Positions 1-8,365 of a stretch of DNA of 64,000 nt are shown piece by piece (positions within the stretch are counted from its first letter, which is position 1; each line of letters begins with the position of its first letter). The notes beneath the pieces are model-generated. The model was not told the origin of the DNA. It made no database searches and worked only from the letters and a program-made list of their open reading frames with translations. A program made the position numbers and the translations under genes. The DNA is from JAEUIX01 sp046156035 (lineage in GTDB: Bacteria; Planctomycetota; Phycisphaerae; Phycisphaerales; UBA1924), in assembly GCA_046156035.1 (NCBI GenBank), contig JBJXEW010000028.1:62001-126000 (forward strand), written 5' to 3'.

Positions 1-471
1 GAACTGAGCGCTCACTGCCGCCCGCGCGTGAACCAGGCCGTCGGTGCGCACGTGCGCGGAGACAACGTAATCCGCACCCGCGAACACCGGCAGGGTGGAT
101 CCGCCCAGGCGCAGGGCCGTGCTGCCGCCGCGCGTGGGAAGGCGGATGGAGACCCGCCCGTTGCGAGCACGCGTGTGGTCGTATGCGGCCTGGTTGTTGG
201 CGGGATAACCGGGGCGCTCGCGTGCGGGCGGGTTGGTCTGGGCACGGAACCAGCCGCGCGGCACCGGCTCGGGGTTGAACGTGGGAGAGGTGGGGTCGGC
301 CCGCTCCTCGAAGTCGAAGAACCGGACCACGCGCCCCGCGGCATCGGGCCGGGTGATGGCTTGGTCTGGCTGCCCCGGGGCCGGGGCCGTGAGGGGCGGT
401 TGGGCCGTGGCGCTGCCGACCAAGCCTCCGAAGACCAGCAACAAGCGCGCGATGACAGCCCGGTGAGACAC
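1..471 (-). CDS. Exported protein of unknown function, N-terminal part (cut by window edge)
   Basis: The reading frame starts at a GTG (469-471) and runs without a stop to base 1, giving 157 residues. It opens with a signal peptide: basic start (SHRAVIAR), hydrophobic stretch (LLLVFGGLVG) and an AxA-type cleavage site before Gln (SATAQ). The mature part has alternating hydrophobic residues and Gly-Ser turns (GRVSIRLP, GGSTALRLGGS, DYVVSAHVRT), as in a beta-sandwich or carbohydrate-binding-like module; that is inference from pattern only. It lies 50 bases downstream of the HD-GYP gene on the same strand and may be co-transcribed with it. No clear Shine-Dalgarno supports the GTG, so an upstream start remains possible. 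The C-terminal domains lie outside the window. Confidence 0.7.
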   Translation of the reverse strand, partial: MSHRAVIARLLLVFGGLVGSATAQPPLTAPAPGQPDQAITRPDAAGRVVRFFDFEERADPTSPTFNPEPVPRGWFRAQTNPPARERPGYPANNQAAYDHTRARNGRVSIRLPTRGGSTALRLGGSTLPVFAGADYVVSAHVRTDGLVHARAAVSAQF

Positions 472-521
472 CCGGGTCTTATCGGCCGTTTGGGCCGCAG
501 GGCTTGGCACTGTGCCCTGCC

Positions 522-1832
522 TCAGGCCGCCGCGGCTGTCGGTTTGAACGCGAACCGCGGGGGTTGGAGTACGCGGAGGTCGAACTCGGTGGGTTCGCCC
601 GCCTCGAACAGGTCCGTCGCCACGCTCTGCCCCTCCGCCCAGGCCACCCACAGGTCGCGTCGGAGCCGGAGATCGATCTCCGGGCCGACCTGCTCGTCTG
701 CGCGGCCGCCGACGCCCACCGTGCGGAAGACGGGGCGGACGCAGGGGCGGCAGGGCCGCAGCGGGTGGTGCTGGGAGACGACGCAGGTGATGCCGGTGTT
801 GAGTTGAACGATCGTGCCCGGGCAGAAGGCGGGAACGACGTGCAGCAGGGCCTTGAACACAATGGGGTCGATGCCGCGCCGGCGTGATTCGAGCAGCAGC
901 CGCTTGAGCACACGCACCACGGGCCAGCGCGTGCCGGTGCGTGCGCCGCGCATCTCTTCGTCGGCCGGGCCGACGCAGGTTTCCGGGCTGCTGACCCGGG
1001 CACGGAAGCGGTCGTAGAGGTCGGCGACCGCGATGACCCGTGCGAAGACGTGGATTTCTGCTCCGGCGAGCGGGCGGGCGGATGATGGCGTGCCGGGGCG
1101 GGCGACTTCCGGATAGCCACGCCCATCAAAGCGTTGGTGGTGTTGCAGCACGGCGCTGGACGCGGTGGCATCGACGCTGCCGTGGACGCGCTCGTAGCCC
1201 AGACGCACGTGCTCCTGCCAGGCGGGGTCGGCCTCATCGCCGGTCTGGGTGTAGCGGTCGATCACGGCCCGGGGCAGGTCGAGCACGCCGCAATCATGCA
1301 GGAGCGCGCCGATGCCCAGGTTCTCGACGTTGCGTGCGGAGTTGGGCGAAAGGCGGGCCCGCTGCTGGATGAAGTAACCGTCCAGTTTCAGGCCCAGCAG
1401 CAGGCTGAGAAAGCAGACGTTGCTCGAATGCGCCACCAGCGGCGCGTTGCGACCGACAATGTCGCGCACCAGCACTTGGCTTGCCGGCTGCTCGGAGAGT
1501 TTCTGGATCAGGCCGCGGATGGCGCGGGCGTAGTCCTTGAAGGCCAGGTCTGCGCCCGCACGGCGCGCCACCGGATCGAGGGCCTCGCCCAGGGTCGCCG
1601 CCAGCGCGGCGTGCTGCGAGATGACCGCCGGGTTGATGTACTTGAGCACCGACTCCAGACCGGGGTAGGCGATCCACACGAGCGGCACGCCCAGGTCGTC
1701 CAGGCGCTCGATGGACGGGCGATCCAGCACGAAGCCCGGGCGCAGCAGCACGTGCCCGGGGTGCTCGGGGTGATCGACGGCGAGGGCGAGGGCCATGCCG
1801 GGTCGGGCGCTGTGGATCGGGACGCTCAGCAT
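522..1832 (-). CDS. HD-GYP domain protein (predicted cyclic-di-GMP phosphodiesterase)
   Basis: 436 residues. The N-terminal ~60 residues match the lead-in common in HD-GYP proteins (LSVPIHSARPGM, a VLLRPGFVL segment, then a predicted WI(A)YPG turn). The catalytic HD pair is at about residues 179-180 (LLHDCGV), and the signature HHQRFDGRGYP is at 231-241, close to the family HHExxDGxGYP. Enzymes with this signature hydrolyse cyclic di-GMP using a bi- or trinuclear metal site; activity here is inferred from the retained motif. No REC or PAS input domain is present, so it looks cytoplasmic and stand-alone. The C-terminal ~170 residues after the GYP motif are not assigned. The start is chosen because the family N-terminus begins exactly there. 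Confidence 0.88.
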   Translation of the reverse strand: MLSVPIHSARPGMALALAVDHPEHPGHVLLRPGFVLDRPSIERLDDLGVPLVWIAYPGLESVLKYINPAVISQHAALAATLGEALDPVARRAGADLAFKDYARAIRGLIQKLSEQPASQVLVRDIVGRNAPLVAHSSNVCFLSLLLGLKLDGYFIQQRARLSPNSARNVENLGIGALLHDCGVLDLPRAVIDRYTQTGDEADPAWQEHVRLGYERVHGSVDATASSAVLQHHQRFDGRGYPEVARPGTPSSARPLAGAEIHVFARVIAVADLYDRFRARVSSPETCVGPADEEMRGARTGTRWPVVRVLKRLLLESRRRGIDPIVFKALLHVVPAFCPGTIVQLNTGITCVVSQHHPLRPCRPCVRPVFRTVGVGGRADEQVGPEIDLRLRRDLWVAWAEGQSVATDLFEAGEPTEFDLRVLQPPRFAFKPTAAAA

Positions 1833-1964
1833 CAGGTGGACCAGCCGTGGGTGTTGTGTTCATCGGAGCGGGCCACGTCCGCGAACGGGCGCACATCGCT
1901 TGGCAGGTCCGAGAAGACGGCGGCGCGACGCGCACACGGCGCATCCCGCACGGCCCGCAGGTGT

Positions 1965-3029
1965 TCAGCGCGGCAGGAACGAGACTTTTTCCGGCACACG
2001 CGGCGAGATGAACACGATCACCCGCTGCGCCGCTTTCTCGCCCGCGTCAGAGGGGCGGCTGCTGCGCACGGTGAGCAAGATTTCGCCCAGCGTCGTGGAC
2101 CGAAAGCCCGCGCCCTCGGGCACTTGCGGGCCCGGGACGGGCGAACGTGCGGGGGCCTTGGCCTCGGTATCCGCCGGGGTGCGCGGCCCACGTTGCACTT
2201 GCCCGGGCCCGGGCGGCAGGCCCGGCGGAGGCGATTCGGTGGTGGCGGCTTCAGCGGGGGCTGCGGGTTCGGCCGCCCAGGACACACCGGGGGTCTCGAA
2301 CAGCAGCACCAGCGACTGATTGCGGCCCAGGTCGATGGCGGCGAGCATCCGTCGGATGGAGACCCCCTGGTCTTCGATGCCGCGCACGCGGGCAACGCCC
2401 GTGAGTTCATCCAGGGCGCGCGGTCGGCGGAGCAGCCCTGCCTCAACCCATTGGGGCATGATCTCCAGCCGTACCACCGCGTCGACCGTGTCGCTGTCGG
2501 TCATGCGCGGCTCGGGCCAGCACCGGGCCAGCAGCCGCACGATGCCTGCCTCGATCGGCTGACGCGAGTCGGCGAGCGCGATGACGCGGGGCTGGGCGCT
2601 GCCACCATCGCGAAGGGCATCCACCCAGCGGGGGCCCGGATTGATGGGCAGACGAGAGAGCGAGGCGCCCGCCGCAGTCTCCGCCGATTCGCTGGTGCGA
2701 ACCAGTTCGGCCTGGAGTGCCTCGGCGCGATCGCTTGGGATCTGCAGAATTCGCACCCCGCTGCCTTCCCACAGCGACCGCAAGGGCGGGGCGAGCGGCG
2801 ACGGGCCTTGCTCGAAGTCGGCGAACGTGCCGGCGATGACGCTCGCCTCAACTGACAGCGTGAGCGTGCGCCATTCGATGCCGCCCTCCGCCGCGAACAC
2901 GGGTTGCGCCAGCGACAGCGTGCCCTGCGTCTGATCCTGTGTGCTTGGGGAATGCGCGCAGCCCGTCACCGCCCCAGCGACGGCCACACCAACACAGATT
3001 CTCCATGTTCTCAACGCGGCGTGCAGCAC
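1965..3029 (-). CDS. Predicted lipoprotein of unknown function
   Basis: From a GTG at 3027-3029 the product is 354 residues and begins with a lipoprotein signal: LHAALRTWR, a hydrophobic stretch (ICVGVAVAGAV) and a lipobox ending TGC. The open frame extends 64 codons further upstream, but that part is Arg/Pro-rich and lacks signal-peptide character, so the internal GTG is preferred. The mature protein has no family I recognise. It has a Pro/Ala-rich linker (about residues 240-300 of the trimmed product) and ends with a beta-rich segment (GEILLTVRSSR, QRVIVFISPRV) that vaguely resembles the C-terminal end of secretins. The HD-GYP gene follows 132 bases downstream on the same strand. Likely tethered to a membrane; function unknown. 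Confidence 0.7.
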   Translation of the reverse strand: MLHAALRTWRICVGVAVAGAVTGCAHSPSTQDQTQGTLSLAQPVFAAEGGIEWRTLTLSVEASVIAGTFADFEQGPSPLAPPLRSLWEGSGVRILQIPSDRAEALQAELVRTSESAETAAGASLSRLPINPGPRWVDALRDGGSAQPRVIALADSRQPIEAGIVRLLARCWPEPRMTDSDTVDAVVRLEIMPQWVEAGLLRRPRALDELTGVARVRGIEDQGVSIRRMLAAIDLGRNQSLVLLFETPGVSWAAEPAAPAEAATTESPPPGLPPGPGQVQRGPRTPADTEAKAPARSPVPGPQVPEGAGFRSTTLGEILLTVRSSRPSDAGEKAAQRVIVFISPRVPEKVSFLPR

Positions 3030-3119
3030 GGTCTGGCAGGGTAGCGGAAGGGGTGTTGGCGTGGCGGAATCTCGCAACCGTGCGGGGCGGCTGTGCGAAC
3101 AGACGAGCAGGAGGCGCGC

Positions 3120-3497
3120 ATGTGGCAGATCTTGGCAGTGGGGGGGGCGACGGTGGCTGCTACTCTCGGCGCCGCTCGCCCCGCGCCTCTTTTCGTTTCG
3201 AGTCTGGATGCGCCGGGGCACCCTGTGGTGTCGCGGGCGATCTCCGTTCCGTCAACAGCCGCGCCACGAGCACCGGGCTCGCCCGCGGTTTCGGCCGTTG
3301 GTGCCGTGGCCCCCTCGGCCGTGGCTCCCGCTGCGTCACGCTCAACGCTGATCGTGGCGAACCAAGTTCGGCGCGCCGGTGAATCCGGTTTCAGTTTCAC
3401 CATCCCGCGTTCACCGGCCTACGGGTCGTGCACGTCGGGCGGGCATCTGGTGGCGTTCGGCGAGTTTCCGCGCCAACCCAGGCCGCGCGCGAAGTAA
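3120..3497 (+). CDS. Small exported protein, hypothetical
   Basis: 125 residues from an ATG at 3120 that is preceded by a strong Shine-Dalgarno (AGGAGG, about 3109-3114, 5-6 bases upstream); the open frame extends further up, but this site decides the start. The N-terminus (MWQILAVGGATVAATLGAA) could be a short signal or membrane segment. The rest is rich in Ala, Pro, Val and Ser with one Gly/Cys-containing segment near the C-terminus (YGSCTSGG). No family is recognised. It is divergent from the lipoprotein gene (90-base gap) and convergent with the glycosyltransferase gene, ending 3 bases from that gene's stop. Third-position GC is moderately high, in keeping with coding, but the case rests mainly on the ribosome site. 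Confidence 0.5.
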   Translation: MWQILAVGGATVAATLGAARPAPLFVSSLDAPGHPVVSRAISVPSTAAPRAPGSPAVSAVGAVAPSAVAPAASRSTLIVANQVRRAGESGFSFTIPRSPAYGSCTSGGHLVAFGEFPRQPRPRAK

Positions 3498-3500
3498 AGA

Positions 3501-4805
3501 TCACGGGGGCGGTGTCGGTGGCGCGTTGCTGCGCGTGCGGACGTATTCGCGCCCGCCCCACTTGGTGGCCTTGCCGCGCCGAAGGTCTCGGGCCGCTTCC
3601 AGCAGGATGCCCGCGACGAGGGCCGCCGCGAGCGGGTAGAACGGGACGCCCCGCAGACCGGATCGCCCCAGGCGGTACACCGCCACGAGACCCGCCGTCA
3701 TGGCCGCCAGCGCGGCGGGCGCAAGCGTCAGACACACCAGCCCCAGCGGATCGCCCGTGGCCGACCACACCGCCCAGCCGCTGGCACCGGCGGTGACGGC
3801 TGCCAGCGGGAGCGCGATACCCGAGAAGAGCAGGCGCGCCGCGCTCTTTTCCAGGCGCGCGGGCATGCGGCTGCCGGCCTCGGTGTAGATGCGTCGCCAG
3901 CCGCGCCGGAAGGCCGGCCAACTCTCGTACATGGAACAGTGGAGCATGCCGTCGGCCAGAAACAGGCCGACGGCCGCACGCCCGTGGTAGAACACGTTGC
4001 CTGCCAGGTGGATGTCTTCAAGCAGGTAGGCGCGGGCAGCCGCGTGCCCTCCGACGGCGTCGTAGACATCGCGCCGGAAGAGCATGAACTGGCCGTTGGC
4101 GAAGGGACGGGCCCGTTCACGCTCGCGCCGGTTGACGCGCAGGGGGGGGTATTGCCGCATCAGTTCCATGCCCGCAGCGGGCTGCACGACGTGCTCAAAC
4201 CAGCGCCGGCGCGAGAGCGTGCTGAGCAAACTGACCAGGCCGAGTTGGCGGTTCTTCAGCAGCGCCAGGCAGGCCCGCACGCACCCGGGGTCGAAGCGCG
4301 TGTCGGCATCGGCGAAGAGCAGGTACGCGGCACCCCGCGTTCCTGGCGCCCGGGTCACCGCCTCGTGAACCGCGTGGACCTTGCCGGCCCAGTCGGGCGG
4401 GCAGTCGGTGATGAGCACCACCTCAAACCGCGGATCGTCGCCCGCGGCCTGCCGCAGCGCGGCCTCGGTGCCGTCGGTGCAGCGGTCCAGCGCGAACACA
4501 AAGCGGAGGTTCGGGTAGTCCTGCGCCCTCAGCGAGCGGGCGAGCGCGCCGATCATGCCCTCCTCGTTGTGGGCAGGCACCACCACGCACACGGCCTCGG
4601 GCGTGGCCGCATCAACCGTTGCCTCGGGGAGCGCGAGTCCGTCGCGCGCGGTGGGCAGACGGAGGCGCGTGGCCACCACCATGCCCAGCACCACGGCCCA
4701 GTACACGGCGCATGCCGCGGCCAGGCCTGCGAGAATGAGCAGCGAGAGCGTGAGAGGGAGTCCAAGCCCCGCGCTGGCGGCGGTGACGGGAAAGGCGTGC
4801 GTCAA
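3501..4805 (-). CDS. Membrane-anchored family 2 glycosyltransferase
   Basis: 434 residues from a TTG at 4803-4805. The open frame runs a further 280 codons upstream, but that part is antisense to the epimerase gene and is low-complexity, so it is rejected. One transmembrane helix lies at about residues 15-45. The GT2 domain begins with VVVPAHNEEG (74-83), then ALDRCTDGT, the metal-binding DAD (166-168, LLFADADT), an acceptor-side ED in LLEDIHLAG, and RRGWRRIY in the place of the QxxRW motif. Two to three C-terminal helices follow. This order and topology resemble hopanoid-associated HpnB-type transferases and other processive GT2 enzymes; the sugar and acceptor cannot be told. It is divergent from the NAD(P)HX epimerase gene with an 18-base gap. 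Confidence 0.85.
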   Translation of the reverse strand: MTHAFPVTAASAGLGLPLTLSLLILAGLAAACAVYWAVVLGMVVATRLRLPTARDGLALPEATVDAATPEAVCVVVPAHNEEGMIGALARSLRAQDYPNLRFVFALDRCTDGTEAALRQAAGDDPRFEVVLITDCPPDWAGKVHAVHEAVTRAPGTRGAAYLLFADADTRFDPGCVRACLALLKNRQLGLVSLLSTLSRRRWFEHVVQPAAGMELMRQYPPLRVNRRERERARPFANGQFMLFRRDVYDAVGGHAAARAYLLEDIHLAGNVFYHGRAAVGLFLADGMLHCSMYESWPAFRRGWRRIYTEAGSRMPARLEKSAARLLFSGIALPLAAVTAGASGWAVWSATGDPLGLVCLTLAPAALAAMTAGLVAVYRLGRSGLRGVPFYPLAAALVAGILLEAARDLRRGKATKWGGREYVRTRSNAPPTPPP

Positions 4806-4823
4806 GGGCGGTAGACTACACCC

Positions 4824-5609
4824 GTGAAGAGGGCGAAGCGAGACCGACGCGCAGCCAGCGGCCCTCCGGTGTGGACATTCTCGCGCGAGGCCGTGCGGAA
4901 GGTGGATGAGTGCTGCGCAGAAGAGTTCGGCCTTCCCACCATCGTGCTGATGGAGAACGCGGCGGCGCACCTGGCGGCCGTGGTGCTGAGTGAAGCCACT
5001 CGCAGCGCCGGGGGCAGCGTGCTGATCGTGTGCGGCCCTGGCAACAACGGCGGTGATGGGCTCGCGGCGGCCCGGCACCTGCACAACGCCGGTGTGCGCG
5101 TGGCCGCGGTGATGAGCCACCCGCCGGCGGGCCTGCGCGGGGATGCGCGTGTGCAACTGGGCGTGTGCGTGCGCATGGGCATCGACATGGTGCGGGCCGA
5201 TCCGGGTGAACCGGAGGTTGCCCTCGCGGCTGTGGCCCGGCGGTTGGGGGGCACGGGCGTCGTGATCGATGCTCTTCTTGGCACGGGACTCAACCGTCCG
5301 ATCCCGGTGGATTCCGTGTTTGCGCGCCTGATCGGTGGCGTGAACGCGCTGCGGACGCGCGGGTGGCGCGTGGTGGCCGCGGACATCCCTTCCGGCATGG
5401 ACGCGGACACGGGCCGCCCAGTGTGCCAGGCCCCGCGCGGCGGGCGGACGGCCGTGATCGCCGACATGACGGTCACGTTCACTGGGCTGAAGAACGGGTT
5501 TCGCAGGGTGGGCGCAGCACCGTATCTCGGCACCGTGCTGGTTGCCGAGACGGGCGCCCCGGCGGAACTGATCCGTCGTCTGGGCACGCGGGCGAGAGCC
5601 GGGCGCTGA
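4824..5609 (+). CDS. nnrE: NAD(P)H-hydrate epimerase (YjeF N-terminal domain)
   Basis: 261 residues from a GTG. It repairs damaged NAD(P)H hydrates by interconverting the R and S epimers. Seen in the sequence: MENAAAHLA (the family's conserved helix), the Rossmann-type loop VCGPGNNGGDGLAAARHL, DALLGTGLNRP, and ADIPSGMDADTG, in the order known for YjeF_N/AIBP proteins. The C-terminal ADP-dependent dehydratase domain of the E. coli fusion is absent, so this is the stand-alone epimerase form; a dehydratase gene is not seen nearby. The first ~15 residues are Arg/Lys-rich and weakly conserved in appearance, so a slightly later start is possible. A hairpin follows the gene at 5659-5695. Confidence 0.92.
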   Translation: MKRAKRDRRAASGPPVWTFSREAVRKVDECCAEEFGLPTIVLMENAAAHLAAVVLSEATRSAGGSVLIVCGPGNNGGDGLAAARHLHNAGVRVAAVMSHPPAGLRGDARVQLGVCVRMGIDMVRADPGEPEVALAAVARRLGGTGVVIDALLGTGLNRPIPVDSVFARLIGGVNALRTRGWRVVAADIPSGMDADTGRPVCQAPRGGRTAVIADMTVTFTGLKNGFRRVGAAPYLGTVLVAETGAPAELIRRLGTRARAGR

Positions 5610-5658
5610 GCGCGTCCGGCGACTCAGGGCAGGCGAGTGTGGCACGGCGGGCCAACGG

Positions 5659-5695
5659 GTTGCCGACCCCCGTCGCCAGCGGGAATCTCGGCAAC
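5659..5695. terminator. Hairpin downstream of nnrE, possible terminator without T-run
   Basis: An 8-bp perfect inverted repeat (GTTGCCGA / TCGGCAAC) encloses a second short CCCG/CGGG pairing. It sits 50 bases after the nnrE stop and about 65 bases before the next gene. There is no run of T after it, so it may be a weak or factor-dependent terminator or an RNA stability element. Confidence 0.4.
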
Positions 5696-5762
5696 TGGGC
5701 GTCGGACCGTGCGTACATTCCTAGGGGGTTGCGGCGGCGCGCCCCAGCGGACGGAGGTCGCC

Positions 5763-6218
5763 ATGGCCGTGCGGATGGAACTGGCTCGCATCCTGATCAA
5801 GGAACTCAGCGACTACCAACTCATCGAGTTGCGGGAGGTCGCTCCGACCGACAACGACGACGCGGGCAAGCCGCAGTTCTCGCAGGTGGAGGGCGGACGC
5901 TCGTTCCCGATCGTGATCGGGCTGCCCGAGGCGCAGGCCATCGAGCGTCGCCTCAAGGGCATCCAGATCAAGAGGCCCCAGACGCACGACCTGCTCGCCA
6001 ACGCCATCAGCCAACTCGGCGGTCGCCTGGAGTCGATCACCATCAACGACCTCTCCGACCACACGTTCTACGCGCAACTCAACGTGCGCGATGCCGCGGG
6101 CAAGGTTGTGAACATCGACTCACGCCCCAGCGACGCGATCGCGCTGGGCATCGCGGGCAACGTGCCGATTCTCGTGGCCGAGCACGTGCTGGAGGCGGCG
6201 CAGAACGACCAGCAGTGA
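5763..6218 (+). CDS. Bifunctional nuclease family protein (DUF151)
   Basis: 151 residues from an ATG at 5763, preceded by GGAGG (about 5754-5758), which settles the start against a longer open frame. The sequence has the BFN/DUF151 pattern: an early ELREV strand, GRSFPIVIGLPEAQAI, the conserved RPQTHDLL helix, TFYAQLNV, and SRPSDAIALG near the C-terminus with the invariant Asp-Ala. Family members are small single-domain proteins, some shown to have nuclease activity, others of unknown role; the length fits a full domain without the UVR extension found in some. It lies 23 bases upstream of truD on the same strand, so the two may share a transcript. Confidence 0.9.
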   Translation: MAVRMELARILIKELSDYQLIELREVAPTDNDDAGKPQFSQVEGGRSFPIVIGLPEAQAIERRLKGIQIKRPQTHDLLANAISQLGGRLESITINDLSDHTFYAQLNVRDAAGKVVNIDSRPSDAIALGIAGNVPILVAEHVLEAAQNDQQ

Positions 6219-6241
6219 CGCGGCGGATATGCTCTTGGGAA

Positions 6242-7690
6242 GTGAACGCCTCGCCCACGCAACCGCCAACCTCCCCCGGACTTCCGCTCGTCGATGCCTC
6301 TCCGCACCTGGCGCCTGCGCTGTTCCTGACGGCGGATGTGCCCGGGATCGGCGGTGCTCTCAAGCAGCGGCCTGAGGATTTTCTGGTGGAGGAGATCCCG
6401 GCGTACGACCCCTGCGGGAGCGGCGAGCACATCTACCTGATGGTCCAGAAGACCAACATGCCCACGCTGCAGATGGTGCAGTTGGTGGCCCGGCACTTCA
6501 ACGTCAAGACCAGCGCCGTGGGCTACGCGGGCCTGAAGGACAAGCACGCGATCACGCGTCAGGTGGTGAGCATCCACACGCCCGGCAAGACGGCCGCGGA
6601 TTTTCGCGAACTCCAGCATCCCAAGGTCGTCGTGCTCTGGGCCGACCAGCACAACAACAAACTGCGGCGGGGTCACCTGAAGGGCAACCGCTTCTCCATC
6701 CGCGTGCGCCGCGTGCCGCCCACCGGTGTGCTCGCGGCCAAGCGCGTGCTGGAACGCCTGGAGAAGGTCGGCGTGCCCAACCGCTTCGGCGAGCAGCGTT
6801 TCGGGCACGCTCTCAACAATCACCTTGTTGGTCGGGCCATGCTCGTGGGCGACTGGGCCGGGGCCGTGTGCGAGATCCTCCTGCCCGAAGGCGACGACCG
6901 GCCCGAGCACAAAGCGCAGCGCGAAGCCGTGCGCGCGGGGCGCTACAAGGACGCCATCATGATGCTTCCTGATGCCGCCTCCACGGAGCGCGACCTGCTG
7001 CGGGGCCTGATCGGCGGGGCGAGCGACGAGCGCCTGATCCGCACCATGCTGCCGCAGGCACGCCAGTTCTTCGTCTCCAGTTTCCAGTCCGCCGTGTTCA
7101 ACGCCATCCTTGATCGCCGCCTGCTGGATGCCCAAGGTGGCCGTGCCCCGGGGATTGATGCCCTGCGCCAAGGCGACTACGCATTCAAGCATGAGAACGG
7201 GTCCATGTTCGCCGTGGATGACACGGTGATGGCCGACCCGGGCACACCCGCGCGGCTGGCAGGGCTGGGCATCAGCCCGACGGGCGCGATGTGGGGCCCC
7301 GAGGTGCCGCGCTGTACGGGCGAGAGCGGCGAGATCGAGGCGCAGTGCCTTGCCAACGCGGGTGTGCGGCCGGAGGACCTGATCGCCTTCAACGCGCGCA
7401 GCCCGGACCAAGTGCGGGGCGAGCGGCGGCCCCTGCGCGTGCCCGTGAAGGACATTCAGTACGAGGGCGGCTCCGACGAGTTCGGGCACTACGTTCGCTG
7501 CGCCTTCGAGTTGCCGCCGGGGGCCTTCGCCACCGTGGTGATGCGTGAGATCATGAAGCCCGACTCGCTCGCGGGAGCCACGCCCCGCGGCTCGCGCGAG
7601 GCGATGGGCGAGGGCGCAGAGGCTGGCGAAGGGCAGAGGCCGACAGACACCGCCGTGGCCAGCGGGCCCGGTGAGGAGCGCGGCGCGTGA
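6242..7690 (+). CDS. truD: tRNA pseudouridine(13) synthase TruD
   Basis: 482 residues from a GTG at 6242. TruD converts U13 of tRNA (tRNA-Glu in E. coli) to pseudouridine. The catalytic aspartate is D100 in the diagnostic motif GLKDKHAITRQ, preceded by the DFLVEEIP element; NRFGEQRFG, NNHLVGRAML and the QSAVFNAILDRR helix are also present. It is longer than the E. coli enzyme (about 350 residues) because of an insert in the TRUD domain and a ~45-residue Gly/Glu-rich, probably disordered tail. The stop TGA overlaps the next gene's GTG (GTGA), so the HAD phosphatase gene is translationally coupled to it. Confidence 0.93.
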   Translation: MNASPTQPPTSPGLPLVDASPHLAPALFLTADVPGIGGALKQRPEDFLVEEIPAYDPCGSGEHIYLMVQKTNMPTLQMVQLVARHFNVKTSAVGYAGLKDKHAITRQVVSIHTPGKTAADFRELQHPKVVVLWADQHNNKLRRGHLKGNRFSIRVRRVPPTGVLAAKRVLERLEKVGVPNRFGEQRFGHALNNHLVGRAMLVGDWAGAVCEILLPEGDDRPEHKAQREAVRAGRYKDAIMMLPDAASTERDLLRGLIGGASDERLIRTMLPQARQFFVSSFQSAVFNAILDRRLLDAQGGRAPGIDALRQGDYAFKHENGSMFAVDDTVMADPGTPARLAGLGISPTGAMWGPEVPRCTGESGEIEAQCLANAGVRPEDLIAFNARSPDQVRGERRPLRVPVKDIQYEGGSDEFGHYVRCAFELPPGAFATVVMREIMKPDSLAGATPRGSREAMGEGAEAGEGQRPTDTAVASGPGEERGA

Positions 7691-8349
7691 GCGGGGCCAA
7701 GCCACCACGGCTCGTCGTGTTTGACATCGGCGGCGTGCTCGTGCGCATCTGCCGCTCGTGGAAGGAGGCGTGCATCGCGGCGGGGGAGCCCTTCCACGCG
7801 TTGGCCGCGACGGCCGAGGCCATGGCCGCCCGCAAGCACATCGTGCGGCAGTACGAGGTCGGCAAACTCACCTGCGATGAGTTCTGCGAGAAGATCGTGG
7901 CCGCGTCGGGCGGTGTGTACAGCACGTACCAGTTCCGCCGCATCCACGACGCGTTCCTGCTGCGTGAGTATCCCGGTGTGGGGGTGCTGGTGGAGGCCGT
8001 TCAACTCGCCGGCGTTGAGACGGCCATTCTCTCGAACACGAACGCCTCGCACTGGGACCGGCTTGCGCCCCCGGCGACACGCCCGAGCGTGGAGTTCCCC
8101 ACGCCGCGCCGCATGAAAAATCTCTTTGCCAGCCACCTGCTGCACCTAGGCAAGCCGCAGGCCGAGGCGTACCGCTTCGTGGCGACGCGCCTGAGCGCGC
8201 GGCCCGAGCGCATCCTGTTCTTTGATGACGCTGAAGAGAACGTCGCGGCGGCCAGGGCCGAGGGGTGGTTGGCGGAGCAGATCGACCCGATGGGCGACCC
8301 TGCCGCGCAGATGTACGCATATTGCAAGGCGCACGGAGTGATCCCGTGA
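7687..8349 (+). CDS. HAD-superfamily hydrolase, YihX/glucose-1-phosphatase-like
   Basis: 220 residues. HAD motif I is FDIGGVLV with nucleophile D13; the usual second Asp is replaced by Gly, as is normal for the DxGGVL subgroup. Motif II is LSNTN, motif III the Lys in LGKPQAEAY, and motif IV FFDDAEENV. A helical cap lies between motifs I and II (residues ~20-90). Such proteins are cytosolic phosphatases acting on small phosphorylated metabolites such as sugar phosphates or FMN; the substrate cannot be read here. Its GTG overlaps the truD stop by 4 bases. A convergent desaturase gene ends 16 bases downstream. Confidence 0.88.
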   Translation: MSGAKPPRLVVFDIGGVLVRICRSWKEACIAAGEPFHALAATAEAMAARKHIVRQYEVGKLTCDEFCEKIVAASGGVYSTYQFRRIHDAFLLREYPGVGVLVEAVQLAGVETAILSNTNASHWDRLAPPATRPSVEFPTPRRMKNLFASHLLHLGKPQAEAYRFVATRLSARPERILFFDDAEENVAAARAEGWLAEQIDPMGDPAAQMYAYCKAHGVIP

Positions 8350-8365
8350 GCGCCGCATCGACGGC

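Noticed and set aside
1134..2855. 573-residue open frame on the plus strand, antisense to the HD-GYP and lipoprotein genes
   Set aside because: No motif, and the product is Arg/Gly/Gln-rich shadow sequence; high GC leaves long antisense frames open.
3501..5645. 714-residue form of the glycosyltransferase
   Set aside because: The first 280 codons are antisense to the NAD(P)HX epimerase and lack coding character; the TTG at 4805 gives a normal membrane-anchored GT2.
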